From NCBI RefSeq assembly GCF_019249295.1, contig NZ_JAESDH010000009.1:1-64000 (forward strand): a stretch of 64,000 bases of DNA, given 5' to 3'. How positions within the stretch are numbered: position 1 is the stretch's first letter; every line of letters starts with the position of its first letter. The stretch comes from Alteromonas antoniana (GTDB lineage: Bacteria; Pseudomonadota; Gammaproteobacteria; Enterobacterales; Alteromonadaceae). The position numbers were made by a program, and so were the translations under genes. Shown piece after piece: positions 1 to 9,174 of the stretch. Below the pieces are notes generated by a model. That model was given only the letters and a program-made list of their open reading frames with translations. It was not told the DNA's origin and ran no database searches.

Positions 1-76
1 CTGTTACCGTTCGACTTGCATGTGTTAGGCCTGCCGCCAGCGTTCAATCTGAGCCATGATCAAACTCTTCAATTAA
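1..76 (-). rRNA. rrs: 16S ribosomal RNA, 5' end (partial)
   Basis: Read on the minus strand, this stretch is the conserved first part of bacterial 16S rRNA. It contains the AGAGTTTGATC(A/C)TGGCTCAG primer-site region followed by the conserved GAACGCTGGCGGCAGGCC and ACATGCAAGTCGAACGG segments. The mature 5' end is placed at about 75-76 by comparison with the known Escherichia coli start; the exact base is an estimate. Only the first ~75 nt are inside the window and the gene continues beyond position 1. The sequence type is gammaproteobacterial and compatible with Alteromonas relatives. Confidence 0.97.
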
Positions 77-118
77 ATATATCGAAATATGAATTGTCGT
101 TGTTGACACTCTTAACGA

Positions 119-163
119 GTGCCCACACAGATTGTCTTGTTATAAATTGTTAAAGAACGTTTG
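119..163 (-). promoter_or_regulatory. rrn leader with boxA antitermination signal
   Basis: On the minus strand the leader upstream of 16S contains GTTCTTTAACAATTTA (boxA core at about 146-159). It is followed by GACAATCTGTGTGGGCAC, nearly identical to the E. coli rrn leader with its boxA and boxC elements. In E. coli boxA recruits NusB/NusE and the antitermination complex, and the leader pairs with the region after 16S for RNase III processing. The same roles are inferred here. Confidence 0.85.
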
Positions 164-251
164 CTACCGGACTTGCCGATGGCAACATTGAGTGTTTTAA
201 TCAACCTTCTCAATGTGTTGCTTCGAACGTTTCCCTTCGAAGCGGACGCGC

Positions 252-279
252 ATTTTACGCGTTTCGTTTTCAGTGTCAA
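252..279 (-). promoter_or_regulatory. rrn promoter, proximal (P2-like)
   Basis: On the minus strand there is a TTGACA -35 box (274-279), a 16-bp spacer and a TAAAAT -10 box (252-257), followed by a GC-rich GCGCGTCCGC discriminator. This is the classic layout of a stringently controlled rRNA promoter. It lies about 175 bp before the mature 16S end and reads into the boxA leader. Confidence 0.8.
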
Positions 280-390
280 CGTCTTTTTGAAATTTATTTT
301 CTAAAGCGTTTTCTTGAAAACCGCATCAACAATGCCTGTGGCGTTGTTGCGACCGGTAAGAGTTTGACTTTCCCGTCGAAGCGGAGGCGC

Positions 391-418
391 ATTCTAGAGA
401 AATATAAGTAAAGGTCAA
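391..418 (-). promoter_or_regulatory. rrn promoter, distal (P1-like)
   Basis: A second promoter on the minus strand has TTGACC (413-418), a 16-bp spacer and TAGAAT (391-396), followed by a GCGCCTCCGC discriminator very similar to that of the proximal promoter. The tandem P1/P2 arrangement ~139 bp apart is typical of gammaproteobacterial rrn operons. The AT-rich stretch upstream (about 420-480) may act as an UP element or hold Fis sites, but no site was identified with confidence. Confidence 0.75.
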
Positions 419-595
419 CACCTATACCTTAAAAAAGTTGATACTTTCGCATCGACCGGCTAATTTTCACTCAACCGTCTTAATTTATAGACAATTTGAA
501 CTATTTACATACAGTAGGGTTCAAACATTACGTTGAATTAATGTGCCGACCAGGATGTGTCCCACGATTACTACATATATAAGGGTGGAGAATAA

Positions 596-1366
596 ATGAT
601 GCGTAAATCAGGTCTGTTACTTTGTCTGACCGCGCTTTGCTTTACAGCACCAGTGTTATCAGCTCCTTCGACAGCGCAGGAACAGAACGACGAATTTAAA
701 ACGACGTTTCTTAAACGACAAGTAGACCAGAATATGTCGGTAGGTAGAGCTATACGCTCAATTGCCAGCCACTATCCAAAGGATGTGGTGTCTATTGTTG
801 ACGTCGCTCTGGATACTTACCCGGATCAGTACAGAGAAATTATCTTCGCGGCGATTTCAGCACAGCCTGCATCCACCGAAGAAATTGTGCAGCTGGCTAT
901 AGAGAAAGACGTAAGCTCATGCGCTTCTATCGTTAAGTTGGCAATTACTGCCGAGCCTAGCTATGTCGATTTCGTGGTTCAGGCCGCGGCTAACAGTACA
1001 CCGGAAGAGTTAGATGAAATTGTTCGCGTGGCTGTGCTTACTGAGCCTGACTCAGCTGACAGCATTGTTCAGACTCTGAGCCAGGAACATCCCAACAAGT
1101 TTGTTGAGATTATGACTTCCGCACTCAATGCCGTGCCGTTCGTTGGGGAGTATGTGGTAGATGCTATGCTTGCAGTGTTTCCTGATGAAGCAGATAAAGT
1201 GGTAGAAACCGCGGTTCGTGAGTCTTCCTCACAGCGCGGACAGGTTATTAAGATCCTCAATGCTGCACAACATGCTGGCGTAGATGATGACAAGCTAAGA
1301 AGTTATGCCCTGTCTGCCGGAATGACCGATGAAGAATTTACTGACGCGGTTGCAAACAATAATTAG
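596..1366 (+). CDS. secreted protein of exact 15-residue repeats, function unknown
   Basis: The 256-residue product starts with a clear Sec signal peptide (MRK, hydrophobic stretch to about residue 22, cleavage probably near LSA/PS), so it should be periplasmic or secreted. Residues 51-230 are twelve consecutive 15-residue units without gaps, of the form x-[IV]-[IV]-x-x-A-x-x-x-x-P, with proline at position 11 in most units. The pattern suggests a regular helical repeat, but the fold is not known to me. A GGTGGAG ribosome binding site (584-590) supports the start at 596; a second ATG follows directly. The gene is divergent from the rrn promoters and stands alone. No enzyme motif was seen, so no function is assigned. 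Confidence 0.85.
   Translation: MMRKSGLLLCLTALCFTAPVLSAPSTAQEQNDEFKTTFLKRQVDQNMSVGRAIRSIASHYPKDVVSIVDVALDTYPDQYREIIFAAISAQPASTEEIVQLAIEKDVSSCASIVKLAITAEPSYVDFVVQAAANSTPEELDEIVRVAVLTEPDSADSIVQTLSQEHPNKFVEIMTSALNAVPFVGEYVVDAMLAVFPDEADKVVETAVRESSSQRGQVIKILNAAQHAGVDDDKLRSYALSAGMTDEEFTDAVANNN
746..1285 (+). repeat. twelve in-frame 45-bp units coding 15-residue repeats
   Basis: Protein residues 51-230 of the gene at 596 fall into twelve 15-residue units with no insertion or deletion. Examples are residues 81-95, 96-110, 111-125 and 141-155, each beginning with a hydrophobic pair at positions 2-3, with Ala at or near 6 and usually Pro at 11. The DNA units themselves have diverged, so this is an old protein repeat and not a recent tandem duplication. 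Confidence 0.8.
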
Positions 1367-1380
1367 TAGATAGATACAGT

Positions 1381-1398
1381 GAAAGCAAGGATGCTTTC
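1381..1398. terminator. small stem-loop between convergent genes
   Basis: GAAAGCA and TGCTTTC form a 7-bp stem with a 4-nt loop between the convergent ends of the repeat-protein gene and nei. There is no clear U-run on either side, so it is only a possible terminator. Confidence 0.35.
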
Positions 1399-1413
1399 TA
1401 ACTCCTCTCCGGT

Positions 1414-2232
1414 TTACTCCTGACAATTTTCACAATAGTACAAACGCCGCCCCCCTCTGTTTTCTCTTTTTATTTCTGCACTACACTTTAAACATGGTTC
1501 TGACTCTTTATTAAACACAGCGAATCGCGCCTGTTCGAAACTGCCACCGTGTTTACGCACGCGATCATAGATCTCATGAGTTACCGTAACCCCTTTCGTT
1601 TTATAACTTCTAACCGTGATCTGTTTTATTGCAACTGACAAAGTCTCGACTTCCTCTGCAGACAATGACGAGGGCTTCCTTACCGGTAGCAGGCCTGCAC
1701 TATAAAGAATTTCAGAACGTAGATAGTTGCCTAATCCCGCCAGGAAATGCTGATCTAATAACAGCGCCGCTAATTGCCGTCCATTGAATTTGCGGGCCCG
1801 TAATCGTTTTGTGATGACAGCCGGGGTTACATTATTATCCAATACATCAGGACCCAGCTTAGACAGAAAAGGATGATTTACTAATTCGGAAGTTGGCAAA
1901 ACGTCGATATCTGACGCACTGTACAATAATGCGCTTCCTGCTGACGTATCCAGTGCAAGGCGCAGTTGGCGGGAACTTTCAGGTCTTTCCCCTGCGGCCA
2001 CCACCTCCCAGCGTCCATACAGCTGGTTATGACTAAAAATGCTGTACCCATTTTCAAAATGAATCAGCATTGCTTTGCCTTTTGAAGTTACGCTGAGAAT
2101 ATTTTCCCCACGCAGAACCTCTGAATAAGGCCTGTGCCGAATAAGACCAAACTCAATGTTGTTACATTTCTTATTACTTAGCACTTCGGCAAGTTTGTCC
2201 GCCTGACGACGAATTTCAGGACCTTCCGGCAC
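1414..2232 (-). CDS. nei: endonuclease VIII (DNA glycosylase/AP lyase)
   Basis: This Fpg/Nei-family enzyme removes oxidised pyrimidines from DNA and nicks the abasic site, in base excision repair. The start is placed at GTG 2232, because the next codons read PEGPEIRR and the family needs the proline directly after the initiator Met as catalytic nucleophile; the reading frame opens further upstream at a TTG that would bury it. A purine-rich GGGGGGAG lies just before this GTG. Other visible signs are the SKGKAM segment near residue 50 (catalytic lysine region) and a C-terminal zinc finger CxxC...CxxC (CLKC and CENC). The length of about 272 residues is a little above the usual 263. The PEGPEIRR start fits Nei better than MutM. 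Confidence 0.9.
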   Translation of the reverse strand: MPEGPEIRRQADKLAEVLSNKKCNNIEFGLIRHRPYSEVLRGENILSVTSKGKAMLIHFENGYSIFSHNQLYGRWEVVAAGERPESSRQLRLALDTSAGSALLYSASDIDVLPTSELVNHPFLSKLGPDVLDNNVTPAVITKRLRARKFNGRQLAALLLDQHFLAGLGNYLRSEILYSAGLLPVRKPSSLSAEEVETLSVAIKQITVRSYKTKGVTVTHEIYDRVRKHGGSFEQARFAVFNKESEPCLKCSAEIKRENRGGRRLYYCENCQE

Positions 2233-2426
2233 GACTCCCCCCAACTACAAGCACTTACGCTTTTTGAGATTGCGCCAGGGTTACGCCCCGGCTTGTGGCA
2301 TGTTCCTTAAATACCGGCAGGGATACATTTGCGATCACCTGCCCTGTTCGTCCAAAAAACTGCCTGTCTAAAGAAGATCAGCAATGCGACGCCACATACC
2401 AGCAGGCTTGTCAGATTACCAAAATT

Positions 2427-3029
2427 TCAGGCAGCCACGTTGCCATCATCTAAGGCGCTATATGCCGCTTGAGTTAGCACCTTTTCGAGCGCGGCTACCA
2501 GTGCCTCGTTTATTGGCATCAGCTTTTCACCCAGTGCGTAGTCGATTTTCGCGATGCGCTGACGACCATGCGACAACATAGGCGGAGCGGACGTGGACAT
2601 GGCAATAAGCGCATCGGCAAACTTATGTGGTTTCGATGCTTTTATCGTCGCGCAAACCGATAGCGTTGGCTGATCAGTTTTGGTTCGATACCCTGCCACG
2701 CCAAACATACGGCAGATGCCGGGGCGCCATTCATAGACCGTACAGGCTCCCTTAATGCCATCCAGCGAGTGACGCTGAAAGAGATGACAGGCAAACCCGC
2801 CGCCATCTTGCATCTGCTGTAAATAGGCTTCAGCCTTCCCGGTATCGAACAAGTGCAGAGCCAGAGGTAGCATTTCCAACACCGACGCTTCAACCTGAGG
2901 GTTATTGCAGCATGCGCCACACCCTTCAACACAGTTCAGACCGGCTATTTTCTGATAACTTCCAAACTCTTGGGATAAAAGCTGGTACTCATTTAGTACT
3001 TCAAGGGCTAAATCACGCAGCCTTTGCAT
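2427..3029 (-). CDS. YkgJ-like cysteine-cluster protein
   Basis: The 200-residue product has the cysteine pattern of the YkgJ/CxxCxxCC family, often called a putative zinc- or iron-chelating domain. It shows GCGACC near residue 37, a CHLF segment, GACTVYEWRPGICRMF in the middle and a further Cys at SVCATI. In the family these cysteines are thought to bind a metal cluster; a precise function is not established. It lies upstream of nei in the same orientation, 194 bp away. The reading frame continues after its TGA for 39 sense codons with a hydrophobic stretch (see findings). Confidence 0.8.
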   Translation of the reverse strand: MQRLRDLALEVLNEYQLLSQEFGSYQKIAGLNCVEGCGACCNNPQVEASVLEMLPLALHLFDTGKAEAYLQQMQDGGGFACHLFQRHSLDGIKGACTVYEWRPGICRMFGVAGYRTKTDQPTLSVCATIKASKPHKFADALIAMSTSAPPMLSHGRQRIAKIDYALGEKLMPINEALVAALEKVLTQAAYSALDDGNVAA

Positions 3030-3386
3030 AATTGCTCACTTCTTCACAATGACATCGAACAACAACAAATTAATAAGTACTTCAGTCAGAATGCCTTGGG
3101 GAGGAAAAGGAATAGAAACCTTGCGGCAGGTAACTGAATTGCTGCGGATTTTACGACCAGCACCGGGTTTACAGCAATCTTTTCATTTAGAACATTTTTG
3201 CGAGATTTATTGAGGTGATTATTACTTTTTGTGCGCTTTTCACTCCCTTGAGCCTTGGCGCTTTAAGTCAGAATTATGTCGTAAACGGGAAACTGCAGGC
3301 TGTGATTCGTATCGGTTAGTGGTTAGGGGTGAGCGAGCTGGAAGTAGCAAATAGTGATTGGCGACGCGCAGTTAGCAGGTTGCGGT

Positions 3387-3421
3387 TAGCAGATAGCAGA
3401 TAGCAGATAGCAGATAGCAGA
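3387..3421. repeat. 7-bp tandem repeat, five copies
   Basis: TAGCAGA is repeated five times in perfect tandem. Degenerate relatives (GTTAGCAGG, TTGCGGTTAGC, GTTAGTGGTTAGG) precede it from about 3318. The repeat is outside any gene. Confidence 0.9.
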
Positions 3422-3514
3422 TAAAACTAGCAAAACATTTAGCCGCCCAGAAAGCGAAATCATGCACTCGTTTGCGAGAACGCCATTACAGAGCAGGGAA
3501 AGATATGAATAATT

Positions 3515-3563
3515 TAAAAGAATCTAAGAAACGCAATCTGCCGGTAAGCAGGCAGACTGCGTT
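3515..3563 (-). terminator. Rho-independent terminator at the end of the glycan cluster
   Basis: On the minus strand AACGCAGTCTGCC (3563-3551) pairs with GGCAGATTGCGTT (3542-3530) through a 13-bp stem with one G-U pair and an 8-nt loop. A T-rich tail TTTCTTAGATTCTTTT follows. It lies just after the stop of ugd and is the only clear terminator found between there and 44 kb, which fits long transcripts ending here. Confidence 0.8.
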
Positions 3564-3585
3564 ATGATTATCTGAAGGCTAGAAG

Positions 3586-4773
3586 TTAATCAGCACCAAA
3601 CAGGTCGCGGGTATACACTTTCTCAAGCACATCCTCGATATCGTCAGTGATACGGTTAGCAACGATCACATCAGACTCTGCTTTAAATGCCTCCAGGTCG
3701 TTAATGACACGGGATTTAAAGAACTCTTTTTCTGTCAGTACCGGCTCGTACACTACCACTTCGATACCTTTCGCTTTAATGCGCTTCATGATCCCCTGAA
3801 TTGCACTGGCGCGAAAGTTGTCCGAGCCTGATTTCATGATGAGGCGGTAAACACCCACAATTTTTGGATTTTTAGCAATGATAGAGTCAGCAATAAAGTC
3901 CTTTCGTGTGCGGTTTGCATCGACAATCGCCTGGATCATGTTGTTGGGCACATCACTATAGTTAGCCAGCAATTGCTTCGTATCTTTTGGCAGACAGTAA
4001 CCACCGTATCCAAAACTCGGGTTGTTGTAGTGGCTGCCGATGCGCGGGTCCAGGCTTACGCCTTCGATAATTTGTTTGGTATTCAGCCCATGCCGTTCTG
4101 CGTAGCTATCTAACTCATTAAAGTACGCTACACGCATAGCCAGGTAGGTATTAGCAAACAGCTTAATCGCTTCCGCTTCGGTGCTGTTGGTAAACAACAC
4201 ATCAATGTCTTCTTTAATCGCCCCCTGCTCTAACAAGCTGGCGAACACTTTTGCACGATCACTCTGCTCGCCTACGATAATACGGCTTGGGTGAAGGTTA
4301 TCGTAAAGTGCTTTGCCTTCACGAAGAAATTCAGGAGAAAACATAAGATTTTTTGTGCCATGTCGCTCTTTCGCTTCAGAGGTAAAACCAACTGGCACGG
4401 TAGACTTGATCACCATTACCGCTTTCGGATTCACGGCCATTACGGATCTAATAACCGCATCGACACTGCTGGTATTGAAGTAATTCGTTTGCGGATCGTA
4501 ATCCGTTGGCGTGGCAATTACCACGAAATCGGCATCTTTGTATGCTGCCTCTGCGTCGAGGGTCGCCGTTAAATCTAATTCTTTTTCAGACAGGTAAGCC
4601 GAGATTTCCTTATCTTCGATAGGCGACTTTTTGCTGTTTAGAAGCTCTACCTTTTCAGGTACCAAATCGACAGCGGTCACCGTGTTGTGCTGTGCAAGTA
4701 GTACTGCGTTTGATAGTCCGACGTAACCAGTACCGGCTACAGCTATTTTTAAGCCTTTCTTCAAATCTTCCAT
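3586..4773 (-). CDS. ugd: UDP-glucose 6-dehydrogenase
   Basis: The enzyme oxidises UDP-glucose to UDP-glucuronate with two NAD+, giving the uronic acid precursor for acidic surface glycans. The 395-residue protein has the N-terminal NAD-binding GTGYVG (residues 14-19), the SPEFLREG segment near residue 150, and the catalytic cysteine in [14 protein letters not shown] near residue 260. The length matches the short E. coli-type Ugd. It is the last gene of the cluster and is followed by a strong terminator. It has an extra charged start (MEDLKKG) before the Rossmann strand. The related gene at 18651 is a different dehydrogenase (WecC-like), so the two are not redundant. Confidence 0.95.
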   Translation of the reverse strand: MEDLKKGLKIAVAGTGYVGLSNAVLLAQHNTVTAVDLVPEKVELLNSKKSPIEDKEISAYLSEKELDLTATLDAEAAYKDADFVVIATPTDYDPQTNYFNTSSVDAVIRSVMAVNPKAVMVIKSTVPVGFTSEAKERHGTKNLMFSPEFLREGKALYDNLHPSRIIVGEQSDRAKVFASLLEQGAIKEDIDVLFTNSTEAEAIKLFANTYLAMRVAYFNELDSYAERHGLNTKQIIEGVSLDPRIGSHYNNPSFGYGGYCLPKDTKQLLANYSDVPNNMIQAIVDANRTRKDFIADSIIAKNPKIVGVYRLIMKSGSDNFRASAIQGIMKRIKAKGIEVVVYEPVLTEKEFFKSRVINDLEAFKAESDVIVANRITDDIEDVLEKVYTRDLFGAD

Positions 4774-4810
4774 TTCATTCCAACTCGATTATTTATCGCT
4801 TGATGCTAAT

Positions 4811-6547
4811 TTAACTATCTGATGAGGAAATATACTCACGTTCTTCTTTAATGGCAAAGTTCTCACTTCGCAGCGTAAGGTTCGGGCTATAGGCAGGGTC
4901 GTGGGCAATTACATTTGCCCATCTGTTTTGCAGATAGGCTAGCTCCCGATTAAACCGTGCCGCCTTTTCCGGTGCAATATCCAGGCCACGGCTCACAGAT
5001 TCGTGGTGAAACAATTCTGCTTCGGCACAGTACACATTGCGCTTACCAAGCTCACGTATCCGCAGGCAAAAATCTACGTCATTAAAGGCAACAGCCAGGT
5101 CTTTTTCATTCAGGCCGCCAACCTCTTCAAATAATGATTTTCTGACTAACAAACAGGCGGCGGTAACAGCACTGTAATTCTGAGTAGCGGCCAATCGGTT
5201 CAAGTATCCCGGGTGGTAACGCGGAAAATACTTGTGCGCATGGCCAGCGCCACCACCATATCCCAATACCACACCAGCGTGCTGTATACGCCCGTCAGAA
5301 TACAATAGTTTTGCGCCAACACATCCAATATCTTTTCGTAGGGCGTGCCCTACCATGTAGTCCAGCCAGCGCGGACTGATCACTTCAATGTCGTTATTAA
5401 TCAGACCTATCACATCACCTTTAGCATGCTTAACACCAAAGTTATTAATAGCTGAGTAGTTGAATGGGCCTGGATAATTTAACACCCGAATTTTTGGCTG
5501 CGTTTTCAGAAACTCGAAGTATTCCAGACTCTCCACTTCTGTGCTGCCATTATCGATAAGCAGGATTTCGTAGTTTAGATATGTTGACTTATCTATTATC
5601 GACTCGATGCAGGCTTTAACCAGCTCTCTGCCGTCTTTAGTTGGGATTATCAGAGAGACAAGAGGTTTGTCAGAAGTGGACCACAGGCACCGATTCACCT
5701 CTCCCTGCACTTCTGAGCTTTCTATGTCTTTACCCACAACTTTTTGCATATCGTTTATGGCTAACGCATCAATGGCAAGCTGCTGGGAAGTTTCCGAGTG
5801 CAGCACGGTATAGGGTAAATGTTTGAATGTTACTTCGGGATTTTCAATCGCAATATATGCGATTAGTGCAGAGATCGAGTTGCAACGGCTTGTCATCAAG
5901 CCATCAAGTAGTAGTTTGGAGCACAAAACCCCCGTACGAATGTAACCTGTAGAAAGCTGCAAGTCTGGATTCCAGTCAGGTAGGAAACAAGGATCGACAT
6001 ATTTTCCATGTTTGTCCACGCTGTCAGTATCACAGTAAACTACGTCGGCATGGTCAACTTGCCTTTGATATAACGCACCAAACCCTGAATGAAATGTATC
6101 TCCACAACGAACTAGCAACACAGGTTTGGTGGAATCCAATTGGGAAAGCGCTGATGATAATGAATCGACAGTGTTAACACCGCTAATATTGTCATTGTCG
6201 GGAGCGATTAACACGAGACTCTCTGCATGAACTGCAGCCTGTTTGAGGGAAGAGAGGCTCTTTTCAATGTTAAGCGTGTTTCCGCCAACAAAAATAATAT
6301 TGCAGTTAAGCGTTGAAAGAGGTTCACGTGATAGGAGAGCACTTACATCTAGTTCTTGTCGTGCTAAAAAACGCTGATACTGGCGCTTTTGCACTTTCTT
6401 ACTTGGAACACCGTAGAATAATCCAGACTTACGGATACCCGTACTGTATAACTCAGTCAGCTTAGCGTTCTTTTTTAAATGATTTTTCAGGGATTTAGGC
6501 AATAGGCCTGCGACACCTTTCACGGTGCGCATTGCAATTTTTTTCAT
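4811..6547 (-). CDS. glycosyltransferase, two GT2-like domains
   Basis: The 578-residue protein has a family 2 (GT-A) domain at about residues 295-520. Visible there are VSLIIPTKDG, the nucleotide-binding IDNGS, the metal-binding INNDIEV near 385 and the late NDVDFCLR/FHHESVSRG region, as in rhamnosyltransferase-like O-antigen enzymes. The first 290 residues look like a second, more diverged GT2-like domain (VLLVRCGDTF, then YCDTDSVDKHG and PDWNPDL). The acceptor and sugar are not known; the position beside the rhamnose genes makes a rhamnosyltransferase a reasonable guess. No good ribosome binding site was seen before the chosen ATG. Confidence 0.8.
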   Translation of the reverse strand: MKKIAMRTVKGVAGLLPKSLKNHLKKNAKLTELYSTGIRKSGLFYGVPSKKVQKRQYQRFLARQELDVSALLSREPLSTLNCNIIFVGGNTLNIEKSLSSLKQAAVHAESLVLIAPDNDNISGVNTVDSLSSALSQLDSTKPVLLVRCGDTFHSGFGALYQRQVDHADVVYCDTDSVDKHGKYVDPCFLPDWNPDLQLSTGYIRTGVLCSKLLLDGLMTSRCNSISALIAYIAIENPEVTFKHLPYTVLHSETSQQLAIDALAINDMQKVVGKDIESSEVQGEVNRCLWSTSDKPLVSLIIPTKDGRELVKACIESIIDKSTYLNYEILLIDNGSTEVESLEYFEFLKTQPKIRVLNYPGPFNYSAINNFGVKHAKGDVIGLINNDIEVISPRWLDYMVGHALRKDIGCVGAKLLYSDGRIQHAGVVLGYGGGAGHAHKYFPRYHPGYLNRLAATQNYSAVTAACLLVRKSLFEEVGGLNEKDLAVAFNDVDFCLRIRELGKRNVYCAEAELFHHESVSRGLDIAPEKAARFNRELAYLQNRWANVIAHDPAYSPNLTLRSENFAIKEEREYISSSDS

Positions 6548-6618
6548 GTTTTGAACAGCTACCAGTAAAATAGAAAATCGCTGCTAAGCGGGGTTTGAGT
6601 TTATCACAAAAACAGCGG

Positions 6619-7704
6619 CTATTTTTTACCTACTCCAAGCCGCTCGCCCTTATAACTACCATCCTGAACCGCTCTCCACCACGCTTCATTTTCGAGATAC
6701 CACATGATTGTTTTCTTAATACCACTTTCAAAGGTTTCCTGCGGTGCCCAGCCCAATTCACGCTGGATTTTGGAAGCATCTATAGCGTAACGCATGTCAT
6801 GACCGGGCCGGTCCTCAACAAACGAGATTTGCTCAGCATACGTCGTATGCTTCGGCCTGATTTCATCCAAAATCGAACAAATCGTTTTTACCACTTCAAT
6901 ATTTTTTTTCTCATTGTGACCGCCAATATTATAGGTCTCGCCTATTTCGCCTCTAAGTGCAACCAGGACAAGCGCTCTCGCATGATCTTCAACATATAAC
7001 CAGTCACGTATTTGATTGCCTTTTCCATATACAGGAAGAGGCTTACCCGCCAGGGCATTAAGAATAACAAGAGGGATTAGTTTTTCCGGGAAGTGGTAAG
7101 GCCCGTAATTATTGGAGCAATTTGTTACCAGCGTTGGAAATCCATAAGTTCGTAACCAGGCACGTACCAGTTGGTCAGACGACGCTTTACTGGCTGAATA
7201 TGGCGAGCTTGGTGCATAAGGCGTTGATTCGGTAAATAGCGGTAACTTTGTCCCTGCCTCGACTTCATCCGGATGGAGCAAGTCACCATAGACTTCGTCT
7301 GTCGATATGTGATGGAATTTAAAACCTTTCTTTTTAACTACTTCAAGCGAAGAACAGTAAGCTCTGGCCTGCTCAAGAAGCGTGTAAGTGCCCACAACAT
7401 TTGTTTGAATGAACTCACCCGGACCATCGATGGATCTGTCGACATGTGACTCAGCAGCGAGATGCATAATGATGTCGGGCTGGTAGGAATTCAGTACCCG
7501 TTTTACTTCGGTTGCATCACAGATGTCCACTTTCTCAAAATGATACCTGTCACTACTATTCACACTGGCCAAGGATTCAAGGTTGCCTGCGTAGGTCAGC
7601 TTATCAACATTTACCACAGTGTGGTGAGTGTCCTTTATAAGGTGCCTTATTACCGCAGAGCCAATAAAGCCGGCGCCGCCAGTTACCAGAATTACTTTGT
7701 TCAC
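6619..7704 (-). CDS. rfbB: dTDP-glucose 4,6-dehydratase
   Basis: This short-chain dehydrogenase-like enzyme converts dTDP-glucose to dTDP-4-keto-6-deoxyglucose, the second step of dTDP-L-rhamnose synthesis. The 361-residue protein shows the NAD-binding TGGAGFIGS near the start, [11 protein letters not shown], the [10 protein letters not shown] segment and the catalytic YSASK motif near residue 169. Its ATG overlaps the stop of rfbD by 4 nt (7701-7704), suggesting translational coupling. It is the last of four contiguous rhamnose genes (order of transcription A, C, D, B). Also known as rmlB. Confidence 0.96.
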   Translation of the reverse strand: MNKVILVTGGAGFIGSAVIRHLIKDTHHTVVNVDKLTYAGNLESLASVNSSDRYHFEKVDICDATEVKRVLNSYQPDIIMHLAAESHVDRSIDGPGEFIQTNVVGTYTLLEQARAYCSSLEVVKKKGFKFHHISTDEVYGDLLHPDEVEAGTKLPLFTESTPYAPSSPYSASKASSDQLVRAWLRTYGFPTLVTNCSNNYGPYHFPEKLIPLVILNALAGKPLPVYGKGNQIRDWLYVEDHARALVLVALRGEIGETYNIGGHNEKKNIEVVKTICSILDEIRPKHTTYAEQISFVEDRPGHDMRYAIDASKIQRELGWAPQETFESGIKKTIMWYLENEAWWRAVQDGSYKGERLGVGKK

Positions 7705-8570
7705 TGTTCGCCACCTGCAAGTTCATCCATCATATCAGAGAGCTGCTCTCGCCAGTGTCTGAAAGCCAGTTCCGGAAACTCTACCCGAGTTTCCTGTTTA
7801 TCCAGTACGCTGTAAGACGGACGTTTCGCTGGCGTCGGATATGCTGATGTAGGCACAGGCAAAATTGCTACGGCGCTGGATATCAATTTCTTGTGTAACG
7901 CCAGTTCCTGGATCGCGACAGCAAAGTCGTACCAACTGGCAACCCCTTCATCGGTAAAATGATAAACCCCTTTGTGTTTTCTATTAGCTGCTGTCACACA
8001 AAGCTCTGCAAGCCCTTTTGCCCAGGTCGGCGAACCTATCTGATCATCCACCACAGACAGTGACGGCTTTTCTTTCATTAGCCGCAGCATAGTTTTCACA
8101 AAGTTATGCCCGTGAGATGAGTACACCCAGGCAGTGCGAATAAGACAGCTGTCATCCGGCAAAATATCCAGAAGCGCTTTTTCACCTTGCGCTTTGGTTT
8201 TGCCATATACGCCTTTCGGCTCGAGCGCATCATTAGTTTTATATGGCGAACCTTTATGCCCACTGAACACGTAGTCGGTAGAAACGTGCACTAAGAAGCA
8301 GCCAGACAACCGGCAATAGGTAGCAAGATTTTTAACAGCCACTGCGTTTAATGCCGTACATAGCTCAGGCTCTTCTTCCGCTTTATCTACCGCAGTGTAC
8401 GCTGCAGCATTTATTATCACATCAGGTGAGAGCGCTTGCAGCGTTTCGTGAAGCACTTTCTCTTCGGTGATATCAGTGTCTTCGGGGCCAAGGAAGCATG
8501 CATTGTCATCTAAAAGTATTTTTAATTCGGCGGAGAGCTGACCTGAATTTCCGATCACCACTGTTTTCAT
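7701..8570 (-). CDS. rfbD: dTDP-4-dehydrorhamnose reductase
   Basis: The enzyme makes dTDP-L-rhamnose by NAD(P)H reduction of the 4-keto sugar, the final pathway step. The 289-residue protein has the Rossmann GNSGQL near the start, [22 protein letters not shown] and the YGKTKAQGE catalytic segment (YxxxK) near residue 122, plus the [14 protein letters not shown] region of RmlD. It starts 10 nt downstream of rfbC and overlaps rfbB by 4 nt, so the three are surely co-transcribed. Also known as rmlD. Confidence 0.95.
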   Translation of the reverse strand: MKTVVIGNSGQLSAELKILLDDNACFLGPEDTDITEEKVLHETLQALSPDVIINAAAYTAVDKAEEEPELCTALNAVAVKNLATYCRLSGCFLVHVSTDYVFSGHKGSPYKTNDALEPKGVYGKTKAQGEKALLDILPDDSCLIRTAWVYSSHGHNFVKTMLRLMKEKPSLSVVDDQIGSPTWAKGLAELCVTAANRKHKGVYHFTDEGVASWYDFAVAIQELALHKKLISSAVAILPVPTSAYPTPAKRPSYSVLDKQETRVEFPELAFRHWREQLSDMMDELAGGEQ

Positions 8571-8580
8571 AGATAATTCC

Positions 8581-9123
8581 TTAAAGCGTAGGCGCGTTAT
8601 GAAAAGCCACGCCTTTTTCGTCCTTCGCTGACAAATTTGGGGCTCTCCCGTTAAGGCGCCAGTCTATTTTCAACGATGGATCATCAAAGCGCACTGACAC
8701 TTCCGATTCAGGATGATAATAATCCGTACATTTGTACACGAACTCTGCATATTCACTGGTGACATAAAACCCGTGCGCAAAGCCGGCAGGAACCCATAAC
8801 TGTCGTTTATTTTCTTCCGACAGCATTACACCTACCCATTGCCCAAAAGTAGCGGAGGTTTTACGCATGTCGACCGCAACATCGAAAACTTCTCCTTGCG
8901 TGACGCGCACCAGCTTTCCTTGTGTATGCTCTAACTGGTAGTGCAATCCTCGCAATGTTCCCTTGCCGGATTTTGAGTGATTATCCTGCACAAACTCGAC
9001 GTCTGCACAGTTTTCCCTGAACCAGTCTGCTCTGAAGGTTTCCATAAAAAAGCCACGCTCATCACCAAATACGCGTGGCTCGACTACCTTTACACAAGGA
9101 ATTTTCGTTTCTGTTACTTGCAT
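8581..9123 (-). CDS. rfbC: dTDP-4-dehydrorhamnose 3,5-epimerase
   Basis: This cupin-fold epimerase inverts C3 and C5 of dTDP-4-keto-6-deoxyglucose. The 180-residue protein has the normal family length and the conserved DERGFFMETFR, FVQDNHSKSGKGTLRGLHYQ (catalytic His near residue 60), VFDVAVDMR and PAGFAHGF motifs. It sits between rfbA and rfbD in the rhamnose block. Also known as rmlC. Confidence 0.96.
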   Translation of the reverse strand: MQVTETKIPCVKVVEPRVFGDERGFFMETFRADWFRENCADVEFVQDNHSKSGKGTLRGLHYQLEHTQGKLVRVTQGEVFDVAVDMRKTSATFGQWVGVMLSEENKRQLWVPAGFAHGFYVTSEYAEFVYKCTDYYHPESEVSVRFDDPSLKIDWRLNGRAPNLSAKDEKGVAFHNAPTL

Positions 9124-9174
9124 GAACGTCCAGTCATTTAGATTCTACGGGGATTAACAAAATGCGCTGGCTGA

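Larger units (their letters stand above)
3030..3585. other. 555-bp intergenic region between ykgJ-like gene and glycan cluster
   Basis: No coding region is supported. The region holds a short tandem repeat (3387-3421) in a larger stretch of degenerate GTTAGCAG-like units from about 3318, and the terminator of the glycan operon (3530-3563). The rest shows no recognisable feature. Confidence 0.6.

Noticed and set aside
3387..3421. CRISPR-like array
   Set aside because: The units are 7 bp in direct tandem with no spacers and no cas genes nearby.
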